Below, one piece after another: positions 39,736 to 48,857 of a stretch of DNA of 64,000 nucleotides (position 1 is its first letter; the number at the start of each line of letters is the position of its first letter). The DNA lies in NCBI RefSeq assembly GCF_016807185.1, contig NZ_JAEVYN010000002.1, forward strand, positions 124,001 through 188,000. Reading direction: 5' to 3'. Both the position numbers and the translations under genes were made by a program. The stretch is from Leptolyngbya sp. Cla-17 (lineage in GTDB: Bacteria; Cyanobacteriota; Cyanobacteriia; Leptolyngbyales; Leptolyngbyaceae). The notes under the pieces were generated by a model that did no database searches, was not told where the DNA came from, and saw nothing but the letters and a program-made list of their open reading frames with translations.

Positions 39736-41532
39736 TTATCCCCCCGGTATCAAAGAGCCGATCTGCTGATTGTCCGAGTTGTAAACCGCCATCGGCACCC
39801 CAGAGTTTGTGCATACGGTTTGCAGAGCCGTTCGCAGTGACGCAAGATGGCTATCGATTTTATATAGGGTTTCAGCATCGCCTGCAAAGCTGCTGAGTCC
39901 ACCTAACGTGCGAACCCGGCGCTCGTAGCTGGGGCTAAAGCGTACATCAATTACGGCATTGGTAATGGTGTAATCGCAAATTTTGCCTTCTGCGGTGCAA
40001 ATTCTCTCCAAGTCTGAGCGGACACGCGCTACACTTTCAGCCTGCTTCAGCGATCCGGTATAGGTTGCCGCCAAGGTTTGTGCTTGGTCTACTAATGAGG
40101 TGCCATCGGGAATTTGTTTGGCGGCTGCTAAGGCTGCTTGCCATGCGGTGACGGCTTGCGCCCACTGATTTTGCTGCTGCAAGGCTTTGGCACGTTGGGC
40201 GGCGCTCTGGGCTTGGGCGTAGACTTTGGCGGCTTGCTGTTCTTTAGTTGCGCGATCGCTCACTGCTCGCAGCTTTTGAGTATACCCTTCCATTAACTGC
40301 TGCGCTTCAGCTTGGCTCGTGGTGCCCTTGGGAACTTGGGTCAAGTTGTTGATCGCCACCTGCCAGGTAGATTGCGCCAACTGCCACTCCGGTAGTTGCT
40401 GAGCCGTGTTTTGTCGAGCTTCTGCCAGCCCTGCGGTTTTTTTGGCGGTGTTTAATCGCTGCTGGGCATCTTGTTCCGCTTTAATTCGCTGATCGGCAAA
40501 CAGTAGGTTCGCCCGATAAGCAATCAATCGTTCCTGGGCAAAACCAAATAGTGGGCTATCTTTGGGAACGGTTGCCATCTGGGCGATCGCGTCTTTCCAC
40601 AGCGTTTGAGTTGTTTGCCACTCTGCGATCGGCTGAGCCGCCGCTTCTGCCTTCTGCGTTGCCGACGCTGCTTTCGTTTCTGCCGCCAATACTTGACTTA
40701 AGCGTTGCTTAAACGCTTGAGCTTCCCCGTAATAGCTAGACCAGGGCGGAATTGCGCCAGCCAATCGCTGGGCTTCCAATAAGTCTGCTGTAGACTGCTG
40801 AAACGATCCGCCTGAGCGAACCGTTTGAGCCGATCGCTGAACCAACGTTTGAGCTTGTTGCAACGATGGGCAACCTCCAACCACACAGGGGCGAGTCAGC
40901 GCAAACACGCTGCTGCCCACTAACACCGCCGTTACTACCCCCCCAGCGCTCAACCAAAACCAGGGAGGCAGGGTTAACCGTCGGGGCTTTAACCCCTGTG
41001 TTTCCCTCGCATCGTAGTCAGGTAAAGGCCTGCTATCTTCTAGGGCAAATTCTTCCTTATACACCGCCAGTCTGCCCGACTCATCAGAGCTCTCTGCGGT
41101 CGATTCCGGCTCAGCCGCAACTGGGGCTTCGTCCACCACAGGGGTAGTTGCAAATGAGGTTGTTGCAGATTCGGATGATCTAAAGAGCGCCTCTGGGTCA
41201 AATTGAAATAGCGCGGGTACTAGCTCAATCGTATGGTGGGCATAGGGCTTTGGTTGCCCCAAGACCCGCAAAAACAACTTGACCTTGGCCCCCTGTGCCT
41301 CGACGATGGGCGCAGTCAACTCATTCGGCAACTCTAAAATGGAGCGCTCCAGCGTTTCAAACACTTGCTGTGGACTGGGGGCATTCCCCGGCGGATGCTG
41401 CACCAGCACCATTAAGCTATCCTTCAGCGCACATTGAACTTGTAATGGAATCGACGGCGATCGCGGCTGTAACTGCTCTTGCAGTTTCTGCGCTATTTGC
41501 TTCAACCTATCTTGCTGTGCCACAGCGTTCAT
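39736..41532 (-). CDS. Hypothetical membrane-anchored helical-repeat protein
   Basis: 598 residues. The N-terminal domain (1-120) contains ALKDSLMVLVQHPPG and is probably cytosolic; an acidic low-complexity linker follows. A single membrane helix (about 195-215, WFWLSAGGVVTAVLVGSSVFAL) leads into a periplasmic helical region with three related repeats of the form W..AI..L..VPK.S....A......Y. The C-terminal domain (about 500-598) is rich in beta-like sequence and holds four cysteines. Similar proteins occur in many cyanobacteria with unknown function. Confidence 0.75.
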   Translation of the reverse strand: MNAVAQQDRLKQIAQKLQEQLQPRSPSIPLQVQCALKDSLMVLVQHPPGNAPSPQQVFETLERSILELPNELTAPIVEAQGAKVKLFLRVLGQPKPYAHHTIELVPALFQFDPEALFRSSESATTSFATTPVVDEAPVAAEPESTAESSDESGRLAVYKEEFALEDSRPLPDYDARETQGLKPRRLTLPPWFWLSAGGVVTAVLVGSSVFALTRPCVVGGCPSLQQAQTLVQRSAQTVRSGGSFQQSTADLLEAQRLAGAIPPWSSYYGEAQAFKQRLSQVLAAETKAASATQKAEAAAQPIAEWQTTQTLWKDAIAQMATVPKDSPLFGFAQERLIAYRANLLFADQRIKAEQDAQQRLNTAKKTAGLAEARQNTAQQLPEWQLAQSTWQVAINNLTQVPKGTTSQAEAQQLMEGYTQKLRAVSDRATKEQQAAKVYAQAQSAAQRAKALQQQNQWAQAVTAWQAALAAAKQIPDGTSLVDQAQTLAATYTGSLKQAESVARVRSDLERICTAEGKICDYTITNAVIDVRFSPSYERRVRTLGGLSSFAGDAETLYKIDSHLASLRTALQTVCTNSGVPMAVYNSDNQQIGSLIPGG

Positions 41533-41697
41533 GAAACACTCTAACTAAATCAGTGGTTTCTATCGTAATCGCCTAATCCGTTCTAGTCACTGCTTGTTAA
41601 CAGACCCGTCACAGAATCGTTATCTATTCACGGCAAAATGTAATGCAGTGGCTAAGGGGCAGAAGTCAGAAACCAGAAGCCAAGATGACGAAAATTT

Positions 41698-41723
41698 AGA
41701 ACTCAAAACTAGAACTCAAAACT
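41698..41723. repeat. Two tandem 13-bp repeats
   Basis: AGAACTCAAAACT occurs twice in a row in the spacer upstream of the response regulator, following AGAAGTCAGAAACCAGAAGC. This is the purine-rich intergenic repeat style of filamentous cyanobacteria. Confidence 0.7.
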
Positions 41724-41759
41724 TTACACCCCATACTTTCGCACCCCGCATCCACTTTT

Positions 41760-42464
41760 ATGGAAATTCTAATTGTTGAAGACGAGCCTGAAATTGCCCA
41801 ATTAATCCAGCTTTATTTAGAAAAAGAGGGATTTAGCTGTCGCGTTTGTCGAGATGGAATGAATGCGCTGCAAGTGTTTCAAGAGCAAAAGCCAGACTTG
41901 ATCATTCTAGACTTGATGATTCCAGGGTTAGATGGGTTAGAAGTATGCGCCCGTATTCGCCAAAAACCGGGCACAAAAGACCCGTACATTTTGATGTTGA
42001 CGGCGCGCGGGGAAGAACTCGATCGCATTATTGGCTTATCCACTGGGGCTGATGATTATATGGTCAAGCCCTTTAGCCCTAAGGAGTTAGTGGCACGAGT
42101 GCGGGCGTTGCTGCGGCGAACCTTGCGCCAAGGCGGACAAACGGAGTCTTATCGAACTTCGCATTTTATGGTGGATGTGGATCAGAGATCGGCACAGCGC
42201 AGCTTAGAAGGTGGTTTAGAACCATTGGATTTGACCACTCTGGAATTTGATTTGCTGTCTACCTTCATGAGCTATCCGGGGCGCGTGTGGAACCGCACTC
42301 AATTGATTGATAAGCTGTGGGGCAGCGACTTTTTTGGGGATGAGCGCGTGGTGGATACGCACATCGCCCGTCTCCGAAAAAAGATTGAACCCGATCCGGC
42401 AAATCCCACCTTTGTCAAAACGGTGATTGGTGTTGGCTATAAATTTGAAGATGGTGCGTCCTAA
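41760..42464 (+). CDS. OmpR-family response regulator
   Basis: 234 residues. The receiver domain has acidic pocket EDEP, phospho-acceptor Asp in DLIILDLMIPG (about residue 52), Thr in MLTARGE and Lys in MVKPFSP. A winged-helix DNA-binding domain follows (LTTLEFDLLSTFMSYPGRVWNRTQL, DERVVDTHIARLRKKIE). It overlaps the downstream histidine kinase gene, so the two form a standard two-component pair. The stimulus is unknown. Confidence 0.93.
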   Translation: MEILIVEDEPEIAQLIQLYLEKEGFSCRVCRDGMNALQVFQEQKPDLIILDLMIPGLDGLEVCARIRQKPGTKDPYILMLTARGEELDRIIGLSTGADDYMVKPFSPKELVARVRALLRRTLRQGGQTESYRTSHFMVDVDQRSAQRSLEGGLEPLDLTTLEFDLLSTFMSYPGRVWNRTQLIDKLWGSDFFGDERVVDTHIARLRKKIEPDPANPTFVKTVIGVGYKFEDGAS

Positions 42465-43575
42465 ATCTATGGCTAAACCGATGGCTAAACTCGGACTGCG
42501 ATCGCGTTTATTTTTGTCCCATCTTGTCGTCATGATTGTGGGCTTAAGCACCCTAGTTGCAGTGGGTAAGCTCTATTCTCCGCGCTTATTTATAGTGCAA
42601 CTGGAGAATATGCAAATTGGCGGCGGAGTTAACCTGGTGCGAGTGCGGCAAAAATTAGTAAATGGCTTTGAAGCCGCCTGGAGCAAAGGAGCCTTTTGGT
42701 CGGTACTCGTGGGAGCTTCGTCAGCTGGAGGATTGAGCTATCTGGTTGCCAAACGCATCACACAGCCGCTGATTCAAATGGAGCAAGTGACCCAGAAAAT
42801 CGCCGCTGGTAAATTGGAAGAACGCCTGCCCGACAGCGAAATTCCTGAGTTGAGCCGTTTAGCACTCAGCTTTAACCAGATGGCGGCAAATCTAGAGGGC
42901 GTAGAGCAGCGCCGTCGAGACTTGGTGGGCGACCTCACCCACGAACTGCGCACGCCGCTCACGGTATTGGAAGGCTACTTGGAAGGTCTGGCAGATGGCA
43001 CGATCGACCCCACGGTGGATATGTATCAGCGTCTTGCCAAGGAAACTGCGCGATTGCGCCGCTTAGTCAACGCCCTGCAAGAACTGTCTCAAGCAGAAGC
43101 CGGATACTTACCCATTCAAACTGAAAGGCTAAATCTCCGCCCACTCCTCATGGCGATGGTCGAAAAATTTTCTGATCAACTGCTCGATGAGGGTCCCACG
43201 CTGACGCTGGATTGCTCCGATCAACTTCTCTTTGTCAAAGCCGACCCAGAGCGGGTAGAGCAAATCCTGGTGAATTTGCTGGGAAATGCTTTGCGATATA
43301 CGCAGGAAGGGTTTATTACGGTGCGTGCCTGGAGCGAGGCAAAAAAGGTTTGGGTGGCGGTGGAAGATACAGGATTGGGCATTGCAGAAGATGATTTAAC
43401 TCATGTGTTTGAGCGATTTTGGCGGGCAGATCGATCTCGCGATCGCGCTTCTGGCGGCAGCGGTATTGGGCTAGCCATCTCAAAACGGCTAGTTGAACTG
43501 CAAAGTGGCACGATTGAAGCAACCAGTCAACTCGGCAAAGGCAGCATCTTCCGATTCTCACTACCGATCGCGTAA
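42451..43575 (+). CDS. Sensor histidine kinase (BaeS-like), partner of the regulator
   Basis: About 374 residues from ATG 42451 (MVRPKSMAKPMAK), overlapping the regulator's end by 14 bp; other in-frame ATGs are close. Two membrane helices (LFLSHLVVMIVGLSTLVAVG and SVLVGASSAGGLSYLVA) enclose a very short periplasmic loop. A HAMP domain, H-box DLTHELRTPLTVLEGYL, N-box ILVNLLGNALRY, G1 EDTGLGI and G2 GGSGIGLAI follow. All catalytic motifs are intact. The small sensor loop suggests membrane-stress sensing. Confidence 0.92.
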   Translation: MVRPKSMAKPMAKLGLRSRLFLSHLVVMIVGLSTLVAVGKLYSPRLFIVQLENMQIGGGVNLVRVRQKLVNGFEAAWSKGAFWSVLVGASSAGGLSYLVAKRITQPLIQMEQVTQKIAAGKLEERLPDSEIPELSRLALSFNQMAANLEGVEQRRRDLVGDLTHELRTPLTVLEGYLEGLADGTIDPTVDMYQRLAKETARLRRLVNALQELSQAEAGYLPIQTERLNLRPLLMAMVEKFSDQLLDEGPTLTLDCSDQLLFVKADPERVEQILVNLLGNALRYTQEGFITVRAWSEAKKVWVAVEDTGLGIAEDDLTHVFERFWRADRSRDRASGGSGIGLAISKRLVELQSGTIEATSQLGKGSIFRFSLPIA

Positions 43576-43622
43576 AAAGATCGACGAGTAGCGATTAACA
43601 TTTGCTTTTTTCGTACTCCATT

Positions 43623-45338
43623 TTATTGATGGGGAAAGTTCTGTTGCAAAAACGCTTCTGCCTCGGCGCGATCGCAAATTTCTCCATCTAACGTGGCATT
43701 GGTGAGTGCCTCTAAAATTGACTTAAACTGACTGCCGGGTTTGTAACCTAGTGCTTTTAGCGCCTTGCCATTTAACGGCGGTTTGACCAACGCCCAGTCA
43801 CTTAAATAGCACCAAATCATTTTCCTCAGGGCGCGAGTTCTTCGGAAGTCCCCGCCTACGCTACGAATTGCCACGAGCATCAGCATCGGCAAATCATAAT
43901 CCTTTAGCACTTTCACAATTTGACTGGGCAGCGAACAGTTGGATACTGCGATTGAGATATTCACTTCAGTCGCCGCCAAACTTTGTAGGCGATCGCTCGT
44001 TTCCACTGGAAGCTGAAGTCCCGCCACACGCTCTCCTCGATGCTCAGGCGGCAAGTGAGCTAAAAGAATTTCTAGCCGAAAAAGCCACACAGGTAAAGGA
44101 TTGAGATTCCATATTCTTCCAGCGGCTTGCCCTCGCCGCAGTTGTCGCCACAGGCTAACATCAGCTTTCAGGCTGGGATGAATGCAAGTCAGCGCACCCA
44201 AGTCGGCTAGACGATGCAGGGCGGGTAACCAATAAGGAGCTTGCAAAACATATTTCAGTTCTGATCTTAGGCGAGTTTGCAGCGCAGGGGTGGTATGGCG
44301 AAAATGGGGATTGGCAGGATCTCGAACGTTCTGAAAGATGCCACTGGCGATCGCGTAGCGAATCAACTGCTCCGTTTGGGGTTCGATTGTAAAGCCCAGT
44401 CGTATGGCAAAACGAACGGCTCGATAGATGCGGGTTGGGTCTTCAATGAAACTGTTGGCATGAAGCACCCGAACTTGCTTGGTTTGCAAATCTAACGTAC
44501 CCCAAAAAAAATCTAGCAAATTTTCGCCTCTCGACTGAGTCAAGCAAATTGCCAGCGCATTAATTGTGAAATCACGTCGATATAGATCTTGCTGGATAGA
44601 ACCCGCTTCTACTACAGGATTAGCTGCCGGATAGGGATAAACCTCCGTGCGGGCAGTGGCAATATCCACACCCAAACATTTGAAAACTAGATCATCTTGC
44701 CACAGCAGCGCCGCCGTTTGAAACTTGTGATGAATCTCCAATCGTGCCTGCGGATATTGAGCTTGGAGCGATCGCGCCAATTCCACTCCTGCACCTGCAT
44801 CAGCAGGCTGATCAACGCCATCCACTACCAAATCAATATCTTCAATCAACAGATTGTCAAAATTGTTCTGTGAATTAAGCAGTAAATCTCGCACGGCCCC
44901 GCCCACCAAAAAAAGCTGCCACCCCCGCTCCTTTGCCTGATTTGCAGCAACCGTCAATAGTTGACACAGAGCCGAATCCAAGCGCGATTGCAGGAAAGAG
45001 AGAAAATGCGGGTCACCCGCGTAGTGATGCCCCTCGCTTCGTGCCGCGAACAGACTCGGTAGCGCTGGCGCGATTTCACCGACTGCATACTGAACTGTCA
45101 TGTGTCCCGTAACGGCCGCATGACTAAAGCCATAGTGAGCCGCGATCTCCAAATCGCGGCGAGAGATCGATCCCACGCGATCGCCTGATTGATCCAGGAT
45201 GACTAGATCAGACAGCTCAGAGTGCGACAGAATTTCCTGTGCCTCAGCGATCGTGGTTTCAGAACGAACGGTGGGATCAGGCGCAGACATCGAGCTGTGA
45301 GCAATTTCAGGCTGAGAGAGTGGGTCAGAGTTAGACAT
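43623..45338 (-). CDS. tRNA nucleotidyltransferase with N-terminal CBS segment (probable CC- or A-adding enzyme)
   Basis: About 571 residues from ATG 45338 (MSNSDPLSQPEIAHS); an upstream start would add 19. The first about 90 residues look like one CBS motif (TIAEAQEILSHSELSDLVILD, VGSISRRDLEIAAHYG). The nucleotidyltransferase head follows: LVGGAVRDLLL, DIDLVVDG (DxD) and YRRDFTINALAICL, then FIEDPTRIYRAVRFAIRLGF. The large cyanobacterial A-adding enzymes carry a DHH phosphoesterase domain before CBS; that domain is missing here. Together with the enzyme at 6294 it probably completes the tRNA CCA end. Confidence 0.87.
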   Translation of the reverse strand: MSNSDPLSQPEIAHSSMSAPDPTVRSETTIAEAQEILSHSELSDLVILDQSGDRVGSISRRDLEIAAHYGFSHAAVTGHMTVQYAVGEIAPALPSLFAARSEGHHYAGDPHFLSFLQSRLDSALCQLLTVAANQAKERGWQLFLVGGAVRDLLLNSQNNFDNLLIEDIDLVVDGVDQPADAGAGVELARSLQAQYPQARLEIHHKFQTAALLWQDDLVFKCLGVDIATARTEVYPYPAANPVVEAGSIQQDLYRRDFTINALAICLTQSRGENLLDFFWGTLDLQTKQVRVLHANSFIEDPTRIYRAVRFAIRLGFTIEPQTEQLIRYAIASGIFQNVRDPANPHFRHTTPALQTRLRSELKYVLQAPYWLPALHRLADLGALTCIHPSLKADVSLWRQLRRGQAAGRIWNLNPLPVWLFRLEILLAHLPPEHRGERVAGLQLPVETSDRLQSLAATEVNISIAVSNCSLPSQIVKVLKDYDLPMLMLVAIRSVGGDFRRTRALRKMIWCYLSDWALVKPPLNGKALKALGYKPGSQFKSILEALTNATLDGEICDRAEAEAFLQQNFPHQ

Positions 45339-45552
45339 GTAAGCTGGAGCAGAAAGAGTTAAAGCGTAGATTGGAAAAGTAATAACCGGAACCAACTAAG
45401 AACTAAAATATCCGGTTTTAACCTCTCATTATTCCGGCACCTGCTACCCGACTCACACCGGATACCGATTCATCTGATATTCTGGGTCATTTTTTTGATA
45501 GGTTAGTGATTAACCCTACTTGCCTGTTTATTGCCGTATCGGAGCCGCAACC

Positions 45553-45741
45553 ATGACAATCATTTTTCAGCTTGCACTGGCAGCATTGGTTCTCTTGTCT
45601 TTTGTGATGATTATTGGTACACCTGTTGCCTTAGCAACTCCCCAAAACTGGGATCAATCTAGACGGGTGATCTTTTTGGGATCGGGCGTTTGGGCAGTCT
45701 TGGTGATTGTGGTTGGCATTCTTAACTACCTGGTTATTTAA
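45553..45741 (+). CDS. psbZ: Photosystem II protein PsbZ
   Basis: 62 residues from ATG 45553 (MTIIFQLALAALVLLSF). Two membrane helices are joined by a short loop (TPQNWDQSRR), with the C-terminus VGILNYLVI, matching PsbZ (Ycf9) in length and pattern. PsbZ is a low-mass photosystem II core subunit that influences antenna contacts. It is followed by a terminator and then ribH, a gene order also found in Synechocystis. Confidence 0.95.
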   Translation: MTIIFQLALAALVLLSFVMIIGTPVALATPQNWDQSRRVIFLGSGVWAVLVIVVGILNYLVI

Positions 45742-45807
45742 ACAAAGCGCGATCGCGTTTGTTTGAGAGCTTGACCCTTAATAAGACGACCTTTGATAAA
45801 AATATTC

Positions 45808-45849
45808 AAAACCCGTGAGCCTTATAATAATGAGGATCACGGGTTTTTT
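45808..45849 (+). terminator. Rho-independent terminator between psbZ and ribH
   Basis: AAAACCCGTGA-G-CCTTA pairs with TGAGG-A-TCACGGGTTTT around a TAATAA loop, followed by six T. The last T of the tract is only 15 bp before the ribH ATG. The apex contains TATAAT, so part of the hairpin could also serve as a -10 element for ribH. Confidence 0.85.
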
Positions 45850-45863
45850 ATGCCGGAGCAGCG

Positions 45864-46445
45864 ATGGCAGTTTTTGAAGGAACATTTACTCAAACAGATT
45901 CTCTTCGTTTTGCGATCGTCATCGGTCGCTTTAACGATCTAGTCACCACTAAACTGCTGGAGGGCTGTCAAGATTGCCTCAAACGGCATGGCGTGAATGT
46001 TGATCCCCAAGGACCGCAAGTAGATTATGCCTGGGTTCCGGGCAGCTTTGAAGTGCCGCTTGTAGCACGACAGCTAGCCCTCAGCGATCGCTATGATGCC
46101 ATCATTTGCTTGGGAGCCATTATCCGGGGACAAACGCCTCACTTTGACTATGTGGCAGCAGAAGTCTCCAAAGGGATCGCAGCCGTAGGGTTTCAAACTG
46201 GTGTTCCCGTAGTATTTGGAGTGTTGACCACGGATACCCTTCAGCAGGCGCTAGAAAGAGCAGGCATCAAGAGCAATTTGGGCTGGAACTATGCCATGAG
46301 CGCTTTAGAAATGGCAAGCCTGATGAAACAGATGAAAAGCGTGCCATCCAAAGATAATGGCACTAATCATTTAACAGCGGGCACAGCGGTAACTCTACCA
46401 GGCAATGCCCTGAAAAGTGCTTCTCCTGAGCCAACCGTGGGCTAG
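45864..46445 (+). CDS. ribH: 6,7-dimethyl-8-ribityllumazine synthase
   Basis: Penultimate step of riboflavin synthesis. Family motifs: FNDLVTTKLLEG, WVPGSFEVPLVARQLA, ICLGAIIRGQTPHFDYVAAEVSKGI and FGVLTTDTLQQALERAG. The core ends near residue 157. The remaining about 36 residues (Ser/Thr/Asn/Ala/Pro-rich) are a low-complexity tail not seen in typical members of about 155-160 residues. No FMN riboswitch is visible in the short space after the psbZ terminator. Confidence 0.95.
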   Translation: MAVFEGTFTQTDSLRFAIVIGRFNDLVTTKLLEGCQDCLKRHGVNVDPQGPQVDYAWVPGSFEVPLVARQLALSDRYDAIICLGAIIRGQTPHFDYVAAEVSKGIAAVGFQTGVPVVFGVLTTDTLQQALERAGIKSNLGWNYAMSALEMASLMKQMKSVPSKDNGTNHLTAGTAVTLPGNALKSASPEPTVG

Positions 46446-46550
46446 TGACCTGTCGATTAATCCGAGAGGTGAGAGATGAAGCGGCAAAGAAATAGATGCT
46501 TCGTTCCTTTACCTCTCAATTATGGGGTGACACTCCGCTAGGTCGATGAT

Positions 46551-47870
46551 TTATTTTGCTAAGCGTTGATAGGCTGTAGCTAGAGCCGTAGCATCGCCCA
46601 CGTTTCCTGGAAACAGCACGATGGGCAAGTTAGGAAACTGAGCATGGTCGGCGGCAGTTCGCACCATGGAAACACCGGGTAGCACCTGACCCAACAGCCA
46701 CGCCGTTCTAAGGTCTAGCCCGGTGCTCAGAGTGTCGTTAGAAGTGATGCCGCCTTTGCTAATTAAGAAACCAATCTCATTTGGCAAGTTTCGCACCACA
46801 TCCATTAGCAATCCAGAAACCGCCTCGCCAAAATCTAATCGGGTTTGGGGATCGTCAAAGGTGAGTTCTTCCCGACTGGTATAGACCACTGAGGTTTTGC
46901 CATCTGCATAAATCTCGTTTGTCTTGCTCAAAATTTCGGCTAGAAGTTGCGATCGCGCCGCTGCTCTATCCGGTGCCAACAGCTGCCCTACTTCCACCTC
47001 TATCCCAACAATTCCGGGCTGTTCTAGTAACTGCTGGAGTTGTTCGGTCGTTTTTTGAACGTGAGAACCCACAATCACTGCACCGGGTTTGCCGTTACGC
47101 ACATATTGCACCATCGCTTCAGGGGCGATCGCTTGGGGCGGCAACGCCGCCAGCGCCGTCAGCAAACTGGCAGCACTCCGAAACAAAAAACGTTTTCCTT
47201 GAGCCGCCGCCGCAAAAATGTCATCTGCAAATCGATTCAAATCCGCTTGCGTCTCTGCATCCACCACACAGCACTGGTTATCGTGCAGATTTAGCAACCG
47301 ATCCGATACGCCCTGATGAATTTCTGTTAATAGAAAGCGCTCCACCTGATCGGCTTGAATACGTCCTTCGGTCTTTTCTGCTACGTAGTCAGGAAGGTAA
47401 CTGTGGCTGTAGCTGAATACAGAATCGTGGGCAAACTCGGTTTCGTGAACAGGAGTCTCTACGCCATTCATCTGCAAAAAATGAACGCTATCGCGGGTGA
47501 AGCGTCCTCCTTCAAAAAAGGCTGGAATTAGAAAGTGAGCATCGAAAGCACCCAGTTCTGAAGCGATGACATCGGTTTCAAGTGGATAATGTCCTCGCAG
47601 TGTGGAGTCTGAGCGGCTAACTACCAAAAAATCTTTGATGTTTTCCAGCGCGATCGCTTGCTTCAAGTTTTGGCAGACTTCCTGGGTAACGGCAGCCGCT
47701 TTCTCAGGAGTCAGCGATCGCGTGTTCGTCAGCACAAAAAATATTGGGGCTTTGTCTCTTAATCCAAGGCCCAGCGTTTCCACATCCCACTGCATCAACA
47801 GCAGGCAGCTATGCACCGTTTGGGAACCTGTAGGGTCATCATCTAAAACAATAATCTTGGGGCGGGTCAT
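46551..47870 (-). CDS. Four-carbon acid sugar kinase family protein (OtnK/DUF1537-like)
   Basis: 439 residues. The N-terminal domain has IVLDDDPTGSQTVH, the signature of four-carbon acid sugar kinases, which phosphorylate threonate-, erythronate- or tetronate-type substrates. The C-terminal nucleotide-binding domain contains ISKGGITSNDTLS and LPIVLFPGNVGD. The usual partners, a 4-phosphate dehydrogenase (PdxA2) and an aldolase or isomerase, are not next to it, so the substrate is unknown. The gene is isolated between ribH and an SLH-domain gene. Confidence 0.87.
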   Translation of the reverse strand: MTRPKIIVLDDDPTGSQTVHSCLLLMQWDVETLGLGLRDKAPIFFVLTNTRSLTPEKAAAVTQEVCQNLKQAIALENIKDFLVVSRSDSTLRGHYPLETDVIASELGAFDAHFLIPAFFEGGRFTRDSVHFLQMNGVETPVHETEFAHDSVFSYSHSYLPDYVAEKTEGRIQADQVERFLLTEIHQGVSDRLLNLHDNQCCVVDAETQADLNRFADDIFAAAAQGKRFLFRSAASLLTALAALPPQAIAPEAMVQYVRNGKPGAVIVGSHVQKTTEQLQQLLEQPGIVGIEVEVGQLLAPDRAAARSQLLAEILSKTNEIYADGKTSVVYTSREELTFDDPQTRLDFGEAVSGLLMDVVRNLPNEIGFLISKGGITSNDTLSTGLDLRTAWLLGQVLPGVSMVRTAADHAQFPNLPIVLFPGNVGDATALATAYQRLAK

Positions 47871-47991
47871 TTTTTGTTAAAGCGGCTGAAGTTGGGTTGC
47901 TATGACCATTATCGAACCAGCCGGGTGCTCTTTTTCTTTGAGTGATACAACTTTTGCTGCGATCTTGTCTCACAAACTCTTAGTAAATGGA

Positions 47992-48339
47992 TCAGCGGAG
48001 ATTGTTGAGGCGTTCGTTGAGCCGCTGGATTTCTTGAGTTAAGTCTTGCTGTTTCTGCAAAATGCTTGTGAACTCGGATTGAGGCGAGGCATTGATTTTG
48101 AGCAGATCAACCTGCTGATTCAATTTGTTTAAGCAGGCTGCCATGCCAGCGGCAAACTCGTAGCGGGTCAACGCCTGATCGCCGCGAAAAGTCCGATCTG
48201 GATAGCCAATTAAACAGTCCAGTTGAGATGGGAGATCGCTGGAAACGGAGCCAGACTGCGCTATTGCAGTTGAGGGAAGAGAGAAAATAGTGGTCGTGGC
48301 GATCGCAACCACTGTACAAGTAACCCCAAGAATCTGCAT
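47992..48339 (-). CDS. Short SLH-domain/coiled-coil secreted protein, porin N-terminus-like
   Basis: 115 residues: a signal peptide (VTCTVVAIATTTIFSLPSTAIAQ), then a single S-layer-homology motif (LDCLIGYPDRTFRGDQALTRYEFAAGMAACLNKL), then a coiled coil (ILQKQQDLTQEIQRLNERLNN). This is the N-terminal module of cyanobacterial SomA/OprB-type porins, where the SLH domain binds peptidoglycan and the coiled coil leads into a beta-barrel. The barrel is absent and the protein stops cleanly. It may be a peptidoglycan-binding adaptor or a truncated porin gene. Confidence 0.8.
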   Translation of the reverse strand: MQILGVTCTVVAIATTTIFSLPSTAIAQSGSVSSDLPSQLDCLIGYPDRTFRGDQALTRYEFAAGMAACLNKLNQQVDLLKINASPQSEFTSILQKQQDLTQEIQRLNERLNNLR

Positions 48340-48478
48340 TGTTACTTCACGGTTTCTATTTCGATGACTATAGCGTAGCGAAACACAGAATTACTTGAAA
48401 TCAATCTTCAAGCCTCTAGACGTTCAGCCACATCCTAAGGTACAGTTTAAGACTGTGAGTTTTTGATCAGCCAGACTT

Positions 48479-48844
48479 ATGCTGCACGCCCAAGAAATTA
48501 TCCGCTCGATTGAAGCGGAACAAATGAAATCGGATCTGCCAATCATTTATGTTGGCGATACCGTTAAAGTCGGTGTGATTATTCAAGAAGGTGGCAAAGA
48601 GCGCACTCAGCCCTATGAAGGTGTTGTCATCGCTAAACGGGGATCTGGCATCAACCAAAATCTTACCGTTCGTAAGATCTTTCAAGGGATCGGAGTAGAG
48701 CGGGTTTTCTTAATCCATTCTCCCCAGATTGAAAGCATCAAAGTTTTACGTCGCGGTAAGGCTCGTCGTGCCAAACTTTACTACCTACGCGATCGTATTG
48801 GTAAGGCAACTCGCCTGAAACAGCGGTTTGACAGAGCTTTGTAA
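48479..48844 (+). CDS. rplS: 50S ribosomal protein L19
   Basis: 121 residues with the L19 core: VGDTVKVGVIIQEGGKERTQPYEGVVIAKRG, GVERVFLIHSPQIESIKVLRRGKARRAKLYYLRDR. It sits at the 30S-50S interface. A terminator hairpin follows at 48858, then the tRNA-Trp gene, a common cyanobacterial order. Confidence 0.96.
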   Translation: MLHAQEIIRSIEAEQMKSDLPIIYVGDTVKVGVIIQEGGKERTQPYEGVVIAKRGSGINQNLTVRKIFQGIGVERVFLIHSPQIESIKVLRRGKARRAKLYYLRDRIGKATRLKQRFDRAL

Positions 48845-48857
48845 ACGTTTTGCAATT

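Noticed and set aside
45808..45863. FMN riboswitch upstream of ribH
   Set aside because: The space is only 56 bp and fully explained by a terminator hairpin; the conserved FMN-aptamer blocks are absent.
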